Assembly: GCA_021802545.1 (NCBI GenBank)
Contig: JAJZRS010000013.1
Coordinates: forward strand, 1 to 64,000
DNA length: 64,000 bases
From: Pseudomonadota bacterium
GTDB taxonomy: Bacteria; Pseudomonadota; Gammaproteobacteria; Burkholderiales; JABEVD01
Direction of reading: 5' to 3'
Positions 47,901 through 60,491 of the stretch are shown here, piece by piece. The notes under the pieces were generated by a model that saw nothing but the letters and a program-made list of their open reading frames with translations, had not been told where the DNA came from and did no database searches. A program made the position numbers and the translations under genes. Each line of letters begins with the position of its first letter. Positions within the stretch are counted from its first letter, which is position 1.

Positions 47901-48709
47901 GAAGCATCGGCGGACGTGGGATCGACCGCGAAGACGTATCCTGAATCTTCGGCCCTGTCCATCACGCGCCGCGTCACCACCCCTGCGCCGCAGGAAATGG
48001 TCGGCACTTCCGCCTCCAGCCCCGGAAGCTTCAGCATTTCCACGCTGCCCAGGCTTTCGAGTTTTTCCGTGTTGATCACGGCAGAGCGCCGGGTCAATGG
48101 AACGGCGCCGCCCGTATAGCCCGTCCCGCCGCCCCGCGGAATGATGGTGAGCTCGAGCTCGATGCATGCGGAGACCAGATTCGCCACTTCCGCCTCGACA
48201 TCCGGGCTGATCACGACGAAGGGGTATTCGACGCGCCAGTCCGTCGCATCGGTGACATGGGATACCCTCGCCAGGCCGTCGAAGGCGATGTTGTCGCGCC
48301 GGGTATATTTCGAAAGCAGCTTCAGCGCACGGCGCCTCAGCTTCAATGTTTCCTCGAATTCCGCCTCGAATGCGTTCACGGCCAGATGCGCCTTCTCGAG
48401 CAGGAACCTGACCTTCTCGTTTTCCTGGCGCCGCTCTTCGATCGCGGAAAGCCTGTGCCTCAGCGCGTGCACGAGCGCAGCCCTTCTTTCGTTGTTCGAA
48501 AGAAGATCGTCCTGCAGATAGGGATTCCTCGACACCACCCAAATGTCGCCCATCACCTCGTAGAGCATGCGCGCCGAGCGTCCGGTCACGCGTTCAATCC
48601 TGAGTTCGTTCAGCGTTTCCCAGGCGTCAACCCCGAGCAGCCTGATGACGATTTCGCGGTCAGAAAAGGAGGTGTAATTGTAGGGAATTTCCCTCAGTCT
48701 TGCGCTCAT
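44963..48709 (-). CDS. Large FAD-linked oxidoreductase with iron-sulfur and CCG domains (DUF3683 family)
   Basis: A 1,248-residue multidomain protein. In order: an N-terminal DUF3683 region (to about 160), an FAD-binding PCMH domain with [16 protein letters not shown], the FAD-oxidase C-terminal domain with [15 protein letters not shown], two 4Fe-4S motifs ([11 protein letters not shown] and [14 protein letters not shown]), and two CCG-type domains ([13 protein letters not shown] with [21 protein letters not shown] with [10 protein letters not shown]). The architecture fuses glycolate/D-lactate dehydrogenase-like GlcD and GlcF parts and suggests oxidation of a 2-hydroxyacid with electron transfer to quinone. 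The substrate is unknown. The family is widespread in betaproteobacteria. It starts six bases downstream of lpdA. Confidence 0.9.
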   Translation of the reverse strand: MSARLREIPYNYTSFSDREIVIRLLGVDAWETLNELRIERVTGRSARMLYEVMGDIWVVSRNPYLQDDLLSNNERRAALVHALRHRLSAIEERRQENEKVRFLLEKAHLAVNAFEAEFEETLKLRRRALKLLSKYTRRDNIAFDGLARVSHVTDATDWRVEYPFVVISPDVEAEVANLVSACIELELTIIPRGGGTGYTGGAVPLTRRSAVINTEKLESLGSVEMLKLPGLEAEVPTISCGAGVVTRRVMDRAEDSGYVFAVDPTSADASCIGGNVAMNAGGKKAVLWGTALDNLASWKMVDPDANWMEIERLDHNLGKIHDIAMARFRVSRYARDGKTLLKEPEILEIEGRKFRKEGLGKDVTDKFLSGLPGIQKEGCDGIITSARFILHKLPSCTRTVCLEFFSEIREAVPAIVEIKDYLDANEKATLAGLEHLDARYLKAVGYSTKSRSILPKMVLIADIVGEEEEAVSIAASYVVKLANARGGEGAIAVTAEARKKFWLDRARTAAIAKHTNAFKINEDVVIPLGRLGEYSDGIERINIELSIKNKLGLLDALAERFEEKFALVLDEEKIDAGELLGDKVEQAKALIIDTRIRWAALLEGLSVEATFRAVQSHQVRVSWKSEVRARLHQIFSGRVYQKILEECDAVHARILKSRVFVALHMHAGDGNVHTNIPVNSDDYAMLQEANEAVARIMALAKQLDGVISGEHGIGITKIEFLEPGELEPFSAYKAKVDPHGRFNKGKLIAGSDLGNAYTPSFNLLELESLILEQSEIGKISDSIKDCLRCGKCKPVCNTHVPRANLLYSPRNKILGTSLLVEAFLYEEQTRRGVSFRHFDEFCDVADHCTVCHKCANPCPVKIDFGDVSIMMRNFLRRMGKKKTSPGTQAAMFFLTATDPETIAMTRKLMVDWGYRLQRLGHGIAKRMGLIQKQALHPPATVGRPPIQAQVIHFLNKPMPGKLPKKTSRALLDIEDDKIVPVIRNAAKVNEDSDTVFYFPGCGSERLFSQVGLATQAMLFEIGAQTVLPPGYLCCGYPQTSAGEGEVGQEIITKNRVLFHRVANTLNYLDIKTVIVSCGTCMDQLQKYEFGKIFPECRLLDIHEYLLEKGVKLEGVEGVRYLYHDPCHAPMKTYEPLRVASELVGKSVSLSERCCGEAGTLAVTRPDISTQVRFRKQEEIAKQVAGSSEPVKVLTSCPSCLQGLSRYNEDVGITADYIVVEMARHLLGENWMADYVEKANKGGIERVLL

Positions 48710-48715
48710 GGCGAC

Positions 48716-50419
48716 TCATTGCTTGCGCGGCATGTAGAGATCGGTAATGCTGCCGAGATGGATTTCCGATGCGAACATCGGCGTCTCGGAAAGCGTCGGA
48801 TGGGGATGGATCGTGAGCGCGATGTCTTCCGCGTCAGCGCCCATTTCGAGAGCGAGCACCATCTCTGCGATGAGCTCCCCTGCATTGGTGCCGACCATTC
48901 CCGCCCCGAGCAGCCTCCCGGTATCCTTTGCGAAAAGCAGCTTGGTCATGCCCTCGTCTCGTCCAGTCGAGAGCGAGCGCCCGCTGGCAGCCCAGGGAAA
49001 GGCGGCTTTCTCGTATTCGATTCCCTTTTCCTTCGCTTCCCTTTCGGTCAGCCCCATCCAGGCGACTTCCGGATCGGTGTAGGCGACGGAAGGAATGGTG
49101 AGCGCATCGAAATAGGCCTTGTGTCCCGCGATGGTCTCAGCTGCGATCTTGGCTTCATAGGTCGCCTTGTGGGCGAGCATGGGTTCCCCGACGATGTCGC
49201 CGATGGCGAAAATGTTGGGCACGTTCGTCCTGCCCTGCTTGTCGACGGGGATGTAGCCGCGCTCGTCGACATGGATCCCTGCATTCTCCGCGCCGATCAG
49301 CTTTCCGTTGGGGCGGCGCCCCACCGCCATCAGGATCCTGTCGAATACCTGGGGCTCCATCGGTTTTTCGCCCTCGAAATGGACCTTGATGCCATCTGCA
49401 AGAGCCTCCATCTTCGACACCTTCGTCTTCAGGAGGATGGCTTCGTAGCGCTTCTCGATGTGCTTGTGAAGCGGCTTGACGATGTCCGCATCCGCCCCGG
49501 GAATCAATGAATCCATCAATTCTACGACAGTGATCTTCGAGCCCAGCGCGCTGTAGACGGCAGCCATCTCGAGCCCGATGATGCCGCCTCCCACGACGAG
49601 CATTCTTTCGGGCACCGACTCCAGGGCAAGCGCGCCGGTCGAATCGATGATCCTGGGGTCCTCGTAGGGAAAGCCGGGGATTTTGGCGACGCTGGATCCA
49701 GCAGCGATGATCGCGTTGTCGAAGGAAATCGTCTTCGGCCCCTCATCGGTTGCGACTTCGATCGAATGGCTGGTGAGGAATTTCCCCTCTCCTCTCACCA
49801 CTTTCACCTTCCTCTGCTTGGCCAGCCCCGAAAGCCCGCGGGTCAGTTTTCCGACCACGCTGCTCTTCCACTGTCTGACCGCATCGATGTCGATCTTCGG
49901 CTTGCCGAAAGAGATGCCGTGCGCGCTCACTTCCTCGGCCTCGGTGATGACCTTGGCCACATGGAGCAGCGCCTTGGAAGGGATGCAGCCCACGTTCAGG
50001 CAGACGCCGCCCAGGGTCGCATGACGCTCGATGAGGATCACGCTCTTTCCGAGGTCGGCCGCCCTGAAGGCCGCCGTGTAGCCGCCGGGGCCAGATCCCA
50101 GGACAAGCACTTCGACATGAAGCTCGGCTCGCTCGGTTTGCGCAGTAGGCGCTTCAGCGGGCGCGGCCGCTTCCTGCGATGATTCGGTTTCCATGAACAG
50201 GAGGAGCGAACCCTCGGAGACGAGGTCCCCCACCTTGACCAGCACTTCCTTGACGATGCCAGCGTAGGGGGAGGGCACGTCGATCGTCGCCTTGTCCGAT
50301 TCGAGCGTGACGAGGCATGCGTCCTTTTCTATTCTTTCGCCGGCTTTCACCGCCACTTCGATGATGGCGACATCCTTGAAATTGCCGATCCCCGGCACCT
50401 TGACTTCCATTTTTCCCAT
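48716..50419 (-). CDS. lpdA: Dihydrolipoamide dehydrogenase (E3) with N-terminal lipoyl domain
   Basis: A 567-residue fusion. Residues 1-80 form a lipoyl domain with the lipoylated lysine Lys43 in ESDKATIDVPSP; an Ala/Pro-rich linker leads to the E3 part with FAD motif VLGSGPGGYTAAFRAADLG, redox pair GGVCLNVGCIPSK (Cys140, Cys145) and C-terminal catalytic TIHPHPTLSE. This form usually accompanies aceE-aceF, but those genes are not adjacent here; neighbours are proA and the DUF3683 oxidoreductase. Confidence 0.96.
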   Translation of the reverse strand: MGKMEVKVPGIGNFKDVAIIEVAVKAGERIEKDACLVTLESDKATIDVPSPYAGIVKEVLVKVGDLVSEGSLLLFMETESSQEAAAPAEAPTAQTERAELHVEVLVLGSGPGGYTAAFRAADLGKSVILIERHATLGGVCLNVGCIPSKALLHVAKVITEAEEVSAHGISFGKPKIDIDAVRQWKSSVVGKLTRGLSGLAKQRKVKVVRGEGKFLTSHSIEVATDEGPKTISFDNAIIAAGSSVAKIPGFPYEDPRIIDSTGALALESVPERMLVVGGGIIGLEMAAVYSALGSKITVVELMDSLIPGADADIVKPLHKHIEKRYEAILLKTKVSKMEALADGIKVHFEGEKPMEPQVFDRILMAVGRRPNGKLIGAENAGIHVDERGYIPVDKQGRTNVPNIFAIGDIVGEPMLAHKATYEAKIAAETIAGHKAYFDALTIPSVAYTDPEVAWMGLTEREAKEKGIEYEKAAFPWAASGRSLSTGRDEGMTKLLFAKDTGRLLGAGMVGTNAGELIAEMVLALEMGADAEDIALTIHPHPTLSETPMFASEIHLGSITDLYMPRKQ

Positions 50420-50432
50420 CCTGTTCTCCTTG

Positions 50433-51689
50433 TCAGGTCCTGACCTGCCCGTCGCCCAGGACTATGAATTTCTGGCTGGTCAGCCCTTCCAGACCGACCG
50501 GCCCTCTCGCATGAAGCTTGTCGGTCGAAATGCCGATCTCCGCCCCCAGCCCGTATTCGAACCCGTCCGCAAAGCGGGTCGATGCGTTCACCATGACCGA
50601 ACTCGAATCGACTTCCCTGAGGAAGCGCCGGGCTTTCGAATAGTCCTCAGTGACGATGGCATCGGTATGCTGGGAACCGTAAAGTGCGATATGGTCCATC
50701 GCCTCGTCGAGGTCCTTCACGACGCGCACGCTCAGTATCGGGGCGAGATATTCGGTTCCCCAGTCTTCCTCGGTCGCCGCCTTCATCTCGCGAATGATGC
50801 TCCTCGCAGCCTCGTCCCCACGCAGCTCGACCCCTTTTTTCAGGTAGATCTCGCAAAGCGGAGGCAGGATTTTCCCGGCCACGGATGATGCCACGAGCAA
50901 GGTTTCCATCGTGTTGCAGGTGCCGTAGCGCTGGGTCTTGGCATTGTCCGCTATCCTCAAGGCCTTGTCGAAATCGGCATCGTCGTCGATGTAGACATGG
51001 CAGACGCCGTCGAGATGCTTGATCACGGGAATCGTGGCCTCGTTGGAAATGCGTTCTATCAGCCCTTTGCCGCCCCTCGGGACGATGACGTCGACATGGC
51101 TCTTCATCGTGATCAGCTCGCCGACAGCCGCCCTGTCCGACGTCTCGATCACCTGGACAGCCGATTCCGGAAGGCCAGCAGTCCTCAATCCCTCGTGAAC
51201 CAGTGACGCAATCGCCTGGTTGCAATGCAATGCCTCGGAGCCGCCGCGCAAAATGGCTGCATTGCCTGACTTGAGGCAGAGCCCTGCAGCGTCAGCCGTC
51301 ACGTTGGGCCTCGCCTCATAGATGATGCCGATCACGCCCAGGGGAACGCGCATTTTTCCCACCTGGATGCCCGAAGGGCGGAATTTGAGGTCGCTGATCT
51401 CGCCGACCGGATCGGGTAGGGATGCGATCTGCAGAAGTCCTTCGCTCATCGCAGCGACGCCTTTGGCGGACAGGGTCAGGCGGTCGATGAAAGCGGGCTC
51501 GAGCCCTTTTCTTTTCGCTTCCTCCAGGTCCATGGCATTCGCCGCCAAAAGGCGGCCCGTCTCGCGTGAAATGGCCTGGGCGATGGCTTCCAGCGCCCTG
51601 TTCTTGGCCGCAGTATCCGCCCTCGCCATCAGCCTGGAGGCGGCCCTCGCCCCCCTGCCGACGCCATCCATGTAGCGCTTGATGTCCAT
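50433..51689 (-). CDS. proA: Gamma-glutamyl phosphate reductase
   Basis: A 418-residue aldehyde-dehydrogenase-fold enzyme of proline synthesis. The catalytic Cys lies in [12 protein letters not shown], and [12 protein letters not shown] and [20 protein letters not shown] are family signatures. It sits between holA and lpdA, downstream of leuS-lptE-holA, a conserved betaproteobacterial order. Confidence 0.97.
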   Translation of the reverse strand: MDIKRYMDGVGRGARAASRLMARADTAAKNRALEAIAQAISRETGRLLAANAMDLEEAKRKGLEPAFIDRLTLSAKGVAAMSEGLLQIASLPDPVGEISDLKFRPSGIQVGKMRVPLGVIGIIYEARPNVTADAAGLCLKSGNAAILRGGSEALHCNQAIASLVHEGLRTAGLPESAVQVIETSDRAAVGELITMKSHVDVIVPRGGKGLIERISNEATIPVIKHLDGVCHVYIDDDADFDKALRIADNAKTQRYGTCNTMETLLVASSVAGKILPPLCEIYLKKGVELRGDEAARSIIREMKAATEEDWGTEYLAPILSVRVVKDLDEAMDHIALYGSQHTDAIVTEDYSKARRFLREVDSSSVMVNASTRFADGFEYGLGAEIGISTDKLHARGPVGLEGLTSQKFIVLGDGQVRT

Positions 51690-51717
51690 ATGAGGAACCC
51701 CGGTAAAATGGGGTATT

Positions 51718-52734
51718 TTATCCGTTTTTGGGCTGCGCTGCGAAATTCACCCCGAGCTGGAGCAGTTCGTCCCAGACATTGCCCTTCCGCAAGCCCTTGA
51801 TCATCTGGTCGATCTGCGCCGCGCGCAAGAGCATTTCCTCTAGGAGACGGACTCCCGCCTGCCTGCAAGCCCGGAGGACGAGCGCCTGCCTCGTTCCCCA
51901 AAGACGCGCTTCCCGCAATACCTGGGCCTGCGGCCTGCCGGCCTTCATTCCCGCCTTGACCCTGATCATCGCCCTGATTTCGTCGGTCAGCTGCCAGAGC
52001 ACGAGGGTTTCCGCCACCCCTTCCCCCTTGAGCCCTTCGAGGATTTTCGCAAAACGCACCGAATCGAAACCCAGCATGGCTTCCCCGAGCTGAAAGATGT
52101 CGTAGCGCGCGACATCCAGCACTGCGTTTTTCGCGTCACCGAAGGAAATCTTCCCTTCGGGATAGAGCAGACCGATCTTCTGGATTTCCTGGTGCGCGGC
52201 GAGCAGATTGCCTTCCACGCTGTCGGCGATGAATTGCAGCGTTTCCCTGTCCGCCTGCTGATTTTGCCTGGCGAGCCTGCCTGAAATCCATTCGGGCAGC
52301 GCAGCTCTTTCCACCGTATTGGCCGAAACGGATACGCCAGCCTTTTCAAGCGCCTCGAACCATTTCGAGGAAAGCGTCTGCCTGTCGAGCTTGGGCAGGG
52401 TGATCAGGGTCAGGACGTCAGGTTGAAGCGATTCGCAATAGGACTGCAGCGCCTGCCCGCCTTCGACCCCGACCTTGCCCGACGGGATTCTGAGATCGAC
52501 GAGCTTTTGCGCGCAGAAAAGGGAAAGGCTGCGCGATGCATCCAGAAGCGACCCCCAGTCGAATCCCTGCTCGACGGTCAATATCTCCCTTTCGAGAAAG
52601 CCTCCCTTCCTGGCGGCGACACGGATCGCATCGGCCGACTCGACCAGGATCAGCGGCGCATCGCCATGCAGCACGTAAAGGGGCTTGAGCCCGGCCTTGA
52701 GATGCTCGGAGAGCCTCCCGCTATCGATTCTCAT
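51718..52734 (-). CDS. holA: DNA polymerase III subunit delta
   Basis: The start is set at 52734 ([12 protein letters not shown]), overlapping lptE by 14 bases, and gives 338 residues; the ORF-track start adds six. HolA opens the beta clamp in the clamp loader. [30 protein letters not shown] and the central [21 protein letters not shown] are characteristic. No functional Walker motif is expected in this subunit. Confidence 0.95.
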   Translation of the reverse strand: MRIDSGRLSEHLKAGLKPLYVLHGDAPLILVESADAIRVAARKGGFLEREILTVEQGFDWGSLLDASRSLSLFCAQKLVDLRIPSGKVGVEGGQALQSYCESLQPDVLTLITLPKLDRQTLSSKWFEALEKAGVSVSANTVERAALPEWISGRLARQNQQADRETLQFIADSVEGNLLAAHQEIQKIGLLYPEGKISFGDAKNAVLDVARYDIFQLGEAMLGFDSVRFAKILEGLKGEGVAETLVLWQLTDEIRAMIRVKAGMKAGRPQAQVLREARLWGTRQALVLRACRQAGVRLLEEMLLRAAQIDQMIKGLRKGNVWDELLQLGVNFAAQPKNG

Positions 52735-53209
52735 CGAGCCTGACTGCGGCAAGGCGTCTGACGATCTGATCTGCCGCGTCCTGACGCATGTTCCTGTAGA
52801 GCAGGCTGGCTTCGCTCTCTTTCGCCAGGATCTCGGAAATGTCGTAGCTCATGAGCCGGGTGAGGAAAAGCTCGCTCCTGGGGATCACCACCTCGCCTTT
52901 CGGATCGAGCAGCCTGAACGCCACCTTGTAGCGCAGCTGATATTCCCTCACCTGCCCCGTTGCATCCAGGGAAAGGATGATCCTGTCGTTCACTTCGCTC
53001 AGTATCTGCAGCCTGTATGAAACCTTGTCGGGCGCGCCTGCCACCCTGGCTTCGCTCCCTTCCCTGATCAAGCGCGTCAAGGCAAGCGCGAGCTGCGACT
53101 CTTCAGGCGATATCGCTATGCTCTCGAAGGGAAGCTTCTGCTCGCCGCGCAGATGGAATCCGCATGAGGCGAGCGTCAGCAGCAGAAAAATGGCCAGGAG
53201 TCTGCGCAT
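52721..53209 (-). CDS. lptE: LPS-assembly lipoprotein LptE
   Basis: The start is set at 53209 (MRRLLAIFLLL), giving 162 residues; the ORF-track start overlaps leuS. A lipobox LASC (Cys16) is followed at once by GFHLRGEQKLPF, the hallmark of LptE/RlpB. It plugs the LptD barrel that inserts lipopolysaccharide in the outer membrane. It follows leuS by one base. Confidence 0.95.
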   Translation of the reverse strand: MRRLLAIFLLLTLASCGFHLRGEQKLPFESIAISPEESQLALALTRLIREGSEARVAGAPDKVSYRLQILSEVNDRIILSLDATGQVREYQLRYKVAFRLLDPKGEVVIPRSELFLTRLMSYDISEILAKESEASLLYRNMRQDAADQIVRRLAAVRLDENR

Positions 53210-53210
53210 G

Positions 53211-55676
<2,466 letters not shown>

Positions 55677-55694
55677 TTATATGTCGAACTCGGG

Positions 55695-55700
55695 ATTATA
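55695..55700 (-). promoter_or_regulatory. Candidate -10 element for leuS
   Basis: A perfect TATAAT on the minus strand, 31 bases upstream of the leuS start in the divergent leuS/prkB region. The matching -35 is weak. Confidence 0.4.
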
Positions 55701-55752
55701 ACTCGCGGCAACGGCTTTTAGGTGGGACGGCCTGTCTTAAATCGGCGCATTC

Positions 55753-55785
55753 TGTTAAAGTACGCGATTGTTAAAGATTTCAACA
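55753..55785 (+). promoter_or_regulatory. Candidate operator/promoter of prkB
   Basis: TGTTAAAG occurs twice, 16 bases apart (55753-55760 and 55769-55776); the second begins a near-palindrome TGTTAAA-GAT-TTCAACA. A possible -10 TAAAGT overlaps the first copy. The layout resembles a LysR-type (CbbR-like) site in front of a Calvin-cycle gene, but no regulator gene is adjacent. A perfect AGGAGG ribosome-binding site follows at about 55790. Confidence 0.35.
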
Positions 55786-55801
55786 GTTCAGGAGGAATAA
55801 C

Positions 55802-56686
55802 ATGTCGAAAAGACATCCCGTCATCGCCGTAACCGGCTCTTCGGGTGCGGGCACCACCACCGTCAAGCGCGCCTTCGAAAACATCTTCCGCCGCGAACAC
55901 ATCAACGCTGCGGTCATCGAAGGTGACAGCCTGCACAGCATGGACCGCAAGGCATTCCGCGCAGCGGTGGCCGAGGCCGAAAAGAAGGGCACCCAGGCGC
56001 CCAGCCATTTCGGTCCGGAAGCCAACCATTTCGACAAGATTGAAGAAACCTTCAAGACCTACGGCGACACGGGCATCTGCAAGCGCCGCTACTACATCCA
56101 CAGCGACGAAGAGGCCAGGGAGCACAATGCGCGCCTCGGCACCAGCCTGAACCCCGGCGAATTCACCCCCTGGGAAGACATTCCAGCAGGCTCGGACATC
56201 CTGTTCTACGAAGGGCTGCACGGCCTCGTGAAGACCGATGCCATGGACGCGGCTCGGCATGTCGACCTGGGCGTCGGCGTCGTGCCCATCGTCAACCTCG
56301 AATGGATCCAGAAAATCCACAGGGATGCGGCAGAGCGCGGCTATTCGGCCGAAGCCACGGTGGACACCATACTGCGCCGCATGCCGGACTACATCAACTA
56401 CGTCACGCCGCAGTTTTCCAGGACGCACATCAATTTCCAGCGCGTGCCGACGGTCGACACGTCCAACCCCTTCATCGCGCGCGACATCCCGACCCTGGAC
56501 GAAAGCTTCGTGGTGGTGCGTTTCCGCGACCCGCACGGCGTGGATTTCCCCTACTACCTCAGCATGATCCACGATTCGTTCATGTCCCGCTCCAACACCC
56601 TGGTGGTGCCGGGCGGAAAGATGAGCTTCGCCCTGGAAGTGATCCTTGCGCCGATCATGCACGACATGATCCACAACAAGGGCTGA
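55802..56686 (+). CDS. prkB: Phosphoribulokinase, proteobacterial type
   Basis: A 294-residue PRK making ribulose-1,5-bisphosphate for RuBisCO. Walker A is VTGSSGAGTTTVKRAF and the catalytic region EGDSLHSMDRKAFR follows; the length fits the octameric proteobacterial class. It stands alone, without other cbb genes, with an AGGAGGA ribosome-binding site and its own terminator. Its Arg codons are mostly CGC (15 of 21 counted), unlike its neighbours, which suggests high expression. It implies CO2 fixation. Confidence 0.96.
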   Translation: MSKRHPVIAVTGSSGAGTTTVKRAFENIFRREHINAAVIEGDSLHSMDRKAFRAAVAEAEKKGTQAPSHFGPEANHFDKIEETFKTYGDTGICKRRYYIHSDEEAREHNARLGTSLNPGEFTPWEDIPAGSDILFYEGLHGLVKTDAMDAARHVDLGVGVVPIVNLEWIQKIHRDAAERGYSAEATVDTILRRMPDYINYVTPQFSRTHINFQRVPTVDTSNPFIARDIPTLDESFVVVRFRDPHGVDFPYYLSMIHDSFMSRSNTLVVPGGKMSFALEVILAPIMHDMIHNKG

Positions 56687-56695
56687 TGATCGTCC

Positions 56696-56721
56696 CCGGG
56701 GAACGGCGTTCCCCGGTTTTT
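56696..56721 (+). terminator. Rho-independent terminator of prkB
   Basis: CCGGGGAAC-GGC-GTTCCCCGG, a perfect 9-base GC-rich stem with a 3-base loop, followed by TTTTT, nine bases after the prkB stop and seven before the uvrD start. Confidence 0.93.
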
Positions 56722-56728
56722 CGAGCAC

Positions 56729-58783
56729 ATGGATATCCTTTCAGGACTGAACCCGGAGCAGACTGAAGCCGTCACCCTCCCCCACCGCTCGGCCCTGATT
56801 CTCGCGGGCGCGGGCAGCGGCAAGACCCGCGTCCTCACTTCGCGCATCGCCTATCTCATCCAGAAGCGCGGCGCTTCCCCGCATGAAATCCTCGCCGTTA
56901 CCTTCACCAACAAGGCGGCAAGGGAAATGATGGCGCGCATCTCGGCCATGCTGCCGATCAGCATCAGGGGAATGTGGATAGGGACCTTCCACGGCCTGTG
57001 CAACAGGATGCTGCGCGCCCATCACAAGGACGCAGGGCTTCCCGAGGCTTTCCAGATCCTGGACAGCTCCGACCAGCTCTCGATGATCAAGCGCGTCGTG
57101 AAAAGCCTCAATATAGACGACGAGAAGTATCCGCCCAAGGAGCTGCAGCACTTCATCAACGGCAACAAGGAAGAGGGCCTGAGGCCTCACGACCTCACTG
57201 CCTATGACACTTTTTCCCGCACGCGCCAGCAGATATTTGAAGCCTACGAAGCGCAATGCAACCGGGAAGGCGCAGTCGATTTCGCAGAACTCCTCCTGAG
57301 ATCCTACGAGCTTCTGAAGCGCAACGAGCTCATCCGCGAGCACTACAGGACCCGCTTCAGGCATATCCTGATCGACGAATTCCAGGACACGAACCGCCTC
57401 CAGTACCAGTGGATCAAGCTGCTCGCCGGAAAGGATACGGCCGTGTTCGCCGTCGGCGACGACGACCAGTCCATCTACGCCTTCAGGGGCGCGAACACGG
57501 GCAACATGCTCGAATTCGAGCGCGACTTCCAGATCGAGAACGTCATCAAGCTCGAGCAGAATTACCGCTCCCACGGCAACATCCTGGATGCGGCCAACGC
57601 CGTGATCCGCCACAACACCGCCAGAATGGGAAAGAATCTCTGGACGAGCGACGCGGGAGGGGAGAAGCTGCGCTTCTACCAGGCGCCCACGGACATGATG
57701 GAGGCCGAATACATCGTCGAGGAGATCGGATCGCTCGGCAGGGAAGGCGTCGCGTTGAGCGACATCGCGCTGCTCTACCGCTCGAACGCCCAGTCGCGCG
57801 TGCTCGAACATGCGCTCTTCAATGCCAATCTGCCCTACCGGGTCTACGGGGGGCTGCGCTTCTTCGAACGCCAGGAGATCAAGCATGCGCTCGCCTATCT
57901 GAGGCTCGTCCACAGCATGGACGACGACGGCGCATTCCTGAGAATCGTCAATTTCCCCGCAAGAGGCATCGGGGCAAAGACTATCGAGTCGCTCCAGGCG
58001 GATGCCGGAAGCGCGAGTCTCTGGACGAAAGCGCGCGGAAAGAACAAGAAGCTCGACGAATTCGTGAACCTCGTCGAATCGATGAAGAGGGAAGTTTCCG
58101 GCGCGTCATTGCCGGAAGCTGTCGAGACCGTGATCGAGATGAGCGGCCTCAAGTCGCATTACCTCAACGACAAGGACGGCGAAGACAGGCTGGAGAACCT
58201 GGACGAACTCGTCAATGCGGCCGCTGTATTCGAGTCCGAAGGCGACCCGCTCGTCGAATTCCTGTCGCATGCAGCCTTGGAAGCGGGCGAGCGGCAGAGC
58301 GGCGAAGGAGAGGACGCTGTCCAGCTGATGACGGTGCATTCCGCCAAGGGGCTGGAATTCCATTCGGTGTTTTTGAGCGGGCTGGAAGAAGGGCTCTTCC
58401 CCCACAGCAACAGCAGGAACGATGCGGGCGGGCTGGAAGAGGAGCGGCGCCTCATGTACGTCGCCATGACCCGCGCAAGAAGAAGGCTTTACTTGAGCTG
58501 CGCGCAAAGCCGAATGCTGCACGGCCAGACGAATTACAACATCCCTTCCCGCTTCCTGAAGGAAATCCCCGAACAACTCGTCCAGCCGATCGGCTATGTC
58601 GAGGAGCGCGCCCCGGCATTCGAGAAGAAATCGCCTTACCGGATCGGCGCAAACGTCTTCCATCCCAAGTTCGGCGAAGGCGTGGTGCTCGCCTGCGAAG
58701 GGATGGATCAGGTTCAGGTCAATTTCAGGCGGGCGGGGGTGAAATGGCTCGCCCTCGAATACGCCAATCTCATCGCGATCTAG
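56729..58783 (+). CDS. uvrD: DNA helicase II (UvrD/PcrA family)
   Basis: A 684-residue superfamily 1A helicase for nucleotide excision and mismatch repair. Walker A is AGAGSGKTRVLT (26-36), motif Ia AVTFTNKAAREMM, motif II LIDEFQDTN, motif III GDDDQSIYAFRGA, motif V MTVHSAKGLEFHSVF, motif VI YVAMTRARRRLYL. A C-terminal Tudor-like segment (KFGEGVVLACEG...VNFRRAGVKWLAL) favours UvrD over Rep. Confidence 0.95.
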   Translation: MDILSGLNPEQTEAVTLPHRSALILAGAGSGKTRVLTSRIAYLIQKRGASPHEILAVTFTNKAAREMMARISAMLPISIRGMWIGTFHGLCNRMLRAHHKDAGLPEAFQILDSSDQLSMIKRVVKSLNIDDEKYPPKELQHFINGNKEEGLRPHDLTAYDTFSRTRQQIFEAYEAQCNREGAVDFAELLLRSYELLKRNELIREHYRTRFRHILIDEFQDTNRLQYQWIKLLAGKDTAVFAVGDDDQSIYAFRGANTGNMLEFERDFQIENVIKLEQNYRSHGNILDAANAVIRHNTARMGKNLWTSDAGGEKLRFYQAPTDMMEAEYIVEEIGSLGREGVALSDIALLYRSNAQSRVLEHALFNANLPYRVYGGLRFFERQEIKHALAYLRLVHSMDDDGAFLRIVNFPARGIGAKTIESLQADAGSASLWTKARGKNKKLDEFVNLVESMKREVSGASLPEAVETVIEMSGLKSHYLNDKDGEDRLENLDELVNAAAVFESEGDPLVEFLSHAALEAGERQSGEGEDAVQLMTVHSAKGLEFHSVFLSGLEEGLFPHSNSRNDAGGLEEERRLMYVAMTRARRRLYLSCAQSRMLHGQTNYNIPSRFLKEIPEQLVQPIGYVEERAPAFEKKSPYRIGANVFHPKFGEGVVLACEGMDQVQVNFRRAGVKWLALEYANLIAI

Positions 58784-58789
58784 ATTGCC

Positions 58790-59131
58790 ATGAATGACTC
58801 CTCACCCTTCGCCTCAACCCCAGCCCCCCCATATTACGCAGTGATCTTTTCGTCTCGGCGAACGGAGCCTGATGACGGTTATGGGAAAATGGCTGCAAGA
58901 ATGGTGGAACTCGCCAGCCAGCAACCGGGGTTTCTTGGGGCGGAAAGCACCCGCGGCGTCGACGGCTTCGGCATCACGGTTTCATACTGGTCTTCCATGG
59001 AAGCCGTTTCCGCCTGGAAAGCCCATGTCGAACACCTGGCTGCGCAAGATGCGGGCAGACGCAAATGGTACGAACACTATGAAGTCAGAATCGCCAAGGT
59101 TGAACAGGCCTATGGCAAGCCTGCGACCTAG
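58790..59131 (+). CDS. Antibiotic biosynthesis monooxygenase (ABM)-domain protein
   Basis: A 113-residue ferredoxin-like-fold protein. The pattern YYAVIFSSRR, MVELASQQPGFLGAES, ITVSYWSSMEAVSAWKAHVEH and YEHYEVRIAKVE fits the YczJ-type ABM group. Function is unknown; members are small monooxygenases or haem/metabolite-binding proteins. It starts six bases after uvrD. Confidence 0.85.
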   Translation: MNDSSPFASTPAPPYYAVIFSSRRTEPDDGYGKMAARMVELASQQPGFLGAESTRGVDGFGITVSYWSSMEAVSAWKAHVEHLAAQDAGRRKWYEHYEVRIAKVEQAYGKPAT

Positions 59132-59524
<393 letters not shown>

Positions 59525-59614
59525 CGGACGATCAAGCTCAGGATTCGCCATCACCGGCGGGCGCAAGCTGAAGCTCGATCTGTGATATTGGTCAGGCTTT
59601 CGATGGACTGCTGA

Positions 59615-60490
59615 TCATTTCTTCTTGGAGCGCGGGTGAGCCGCGTCGTATATTTTCGCCAGATGCTGGAAATCGAGGTGGGTGTAGACCTGGGTGGTCG
59701 AAATGCTGGCGTGCCCGAGCATTTCCTGGACAGCCCTGAGATCCCCGCTCGATTGAAGCACGTGGGAAGCGAAGGAATGCCTCAGCATGTGGGGATGGAC
59801 ATGCTGGGGCATGCCCTGCTTCACGCCCCATTCGCTGATCCTGTACTGGATCGCGCGCTGGCCGATCGGGCGTCCGCCCCTGCCCAGGAAAAGCGCGCCC
59901 TCCCCATCCTTCGCGAACTTTTCCCGCTCCTTCATCCAGTGATCGATCGCATCGATCGCCATTTTCCCGACAGGCACCACCCTGGTCTTGTTTCCTTTTC
60001 CCGTCACCCGCACCGTGCCATCCTTGAGATCGATGTCGCCAAGACGGAGCTGCTTCAGCTCCGAAAGCCTGAGCCCGGAAGAATAGAAAAGCTCGAACAT
60101 GGCCTTGTCGCGCAGGGCCAGAACGTCATCCGAATCGATGGAAAGGAAACGGTTCGCCTCGTCCGGTGACAAGGCTTCGGGCAGGTTCTTCGGGGATTTC
60201 GGCGGGCGGAGGCTGGCCGCCGGATTCTGCTCATGGCCGTGATCGCGAACCAGATAGGAGAAGAAGCTTCGCCATGCCGAGAGCATCCTGGCCAGGCTTC
60301 TCCCGCCCAAGCCCCGCGCATGGAGCTTCGCCACGAAATGCCTCAGATGCTGGGTCTTGAGTTCGGATAAGGGGACTTCCCCGGCAAGCTCGATGAGCGT
60401 ATTCACGTCCCTGAGATAGTTCTCGCATGTGAGGCGGCTTAGCCGCTTCTCGTTCAGGAGATGGGAACGGTAGCCCTCGAGCGGGGACAT
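59615..60490 (-). CDS. xerC: Tyrosine recombinase XerC
   Basis: A 291-residue recombinase resolving chromosome dimers at dif together with XerD. It has the SAM-like N-terminal domain and catalytic residues in SSGLRLSEL (Arg), the TGKGNKTRVVPV loop (Lys), HMLRHSFASH (His/Arg), LGHASISTTQVYTHLD (His and nucleophile Tyr). Its location after dapF and a DUF484 gene is the conserved proteobacterial xerC context. Confidence 0.95.
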   Translation of the reverse strand: MSPLEGYRSHLLNEKRLSRLTCENYLRDVNTLIELAGEVPLSELKTQHLRHFVAKLHARGLGGRSLARMLSAWRSFFSYLVRDHGHEQNPAASLRPPKSPKNLPEALSPDEANRFLSIDSDDVLALRDKAMFELFYSSGLRLSELKQLRLGDIDLKDGTVRVTGKGNKTRVVPVGKMAIDAIDHWMKEREKFAKDGEGALFLGRGGRPIGQRAIQYRISEWGVKQGMPQHVHPHMLRHSFASHVLQSSGDLRAVQEMLGHASISTTQVYTHLDFQHLAKIYDAAHPRSKKK

Positions 60491-60491
60491 C

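Noticed and set aside
59615-60490. Tyrosine recombinase as a sign of an integrated element
   Set aside because: Sequence and the dapF-DUF484 context identify it as housekeeping XerC; no attachment repeats or phage genes are nearby.
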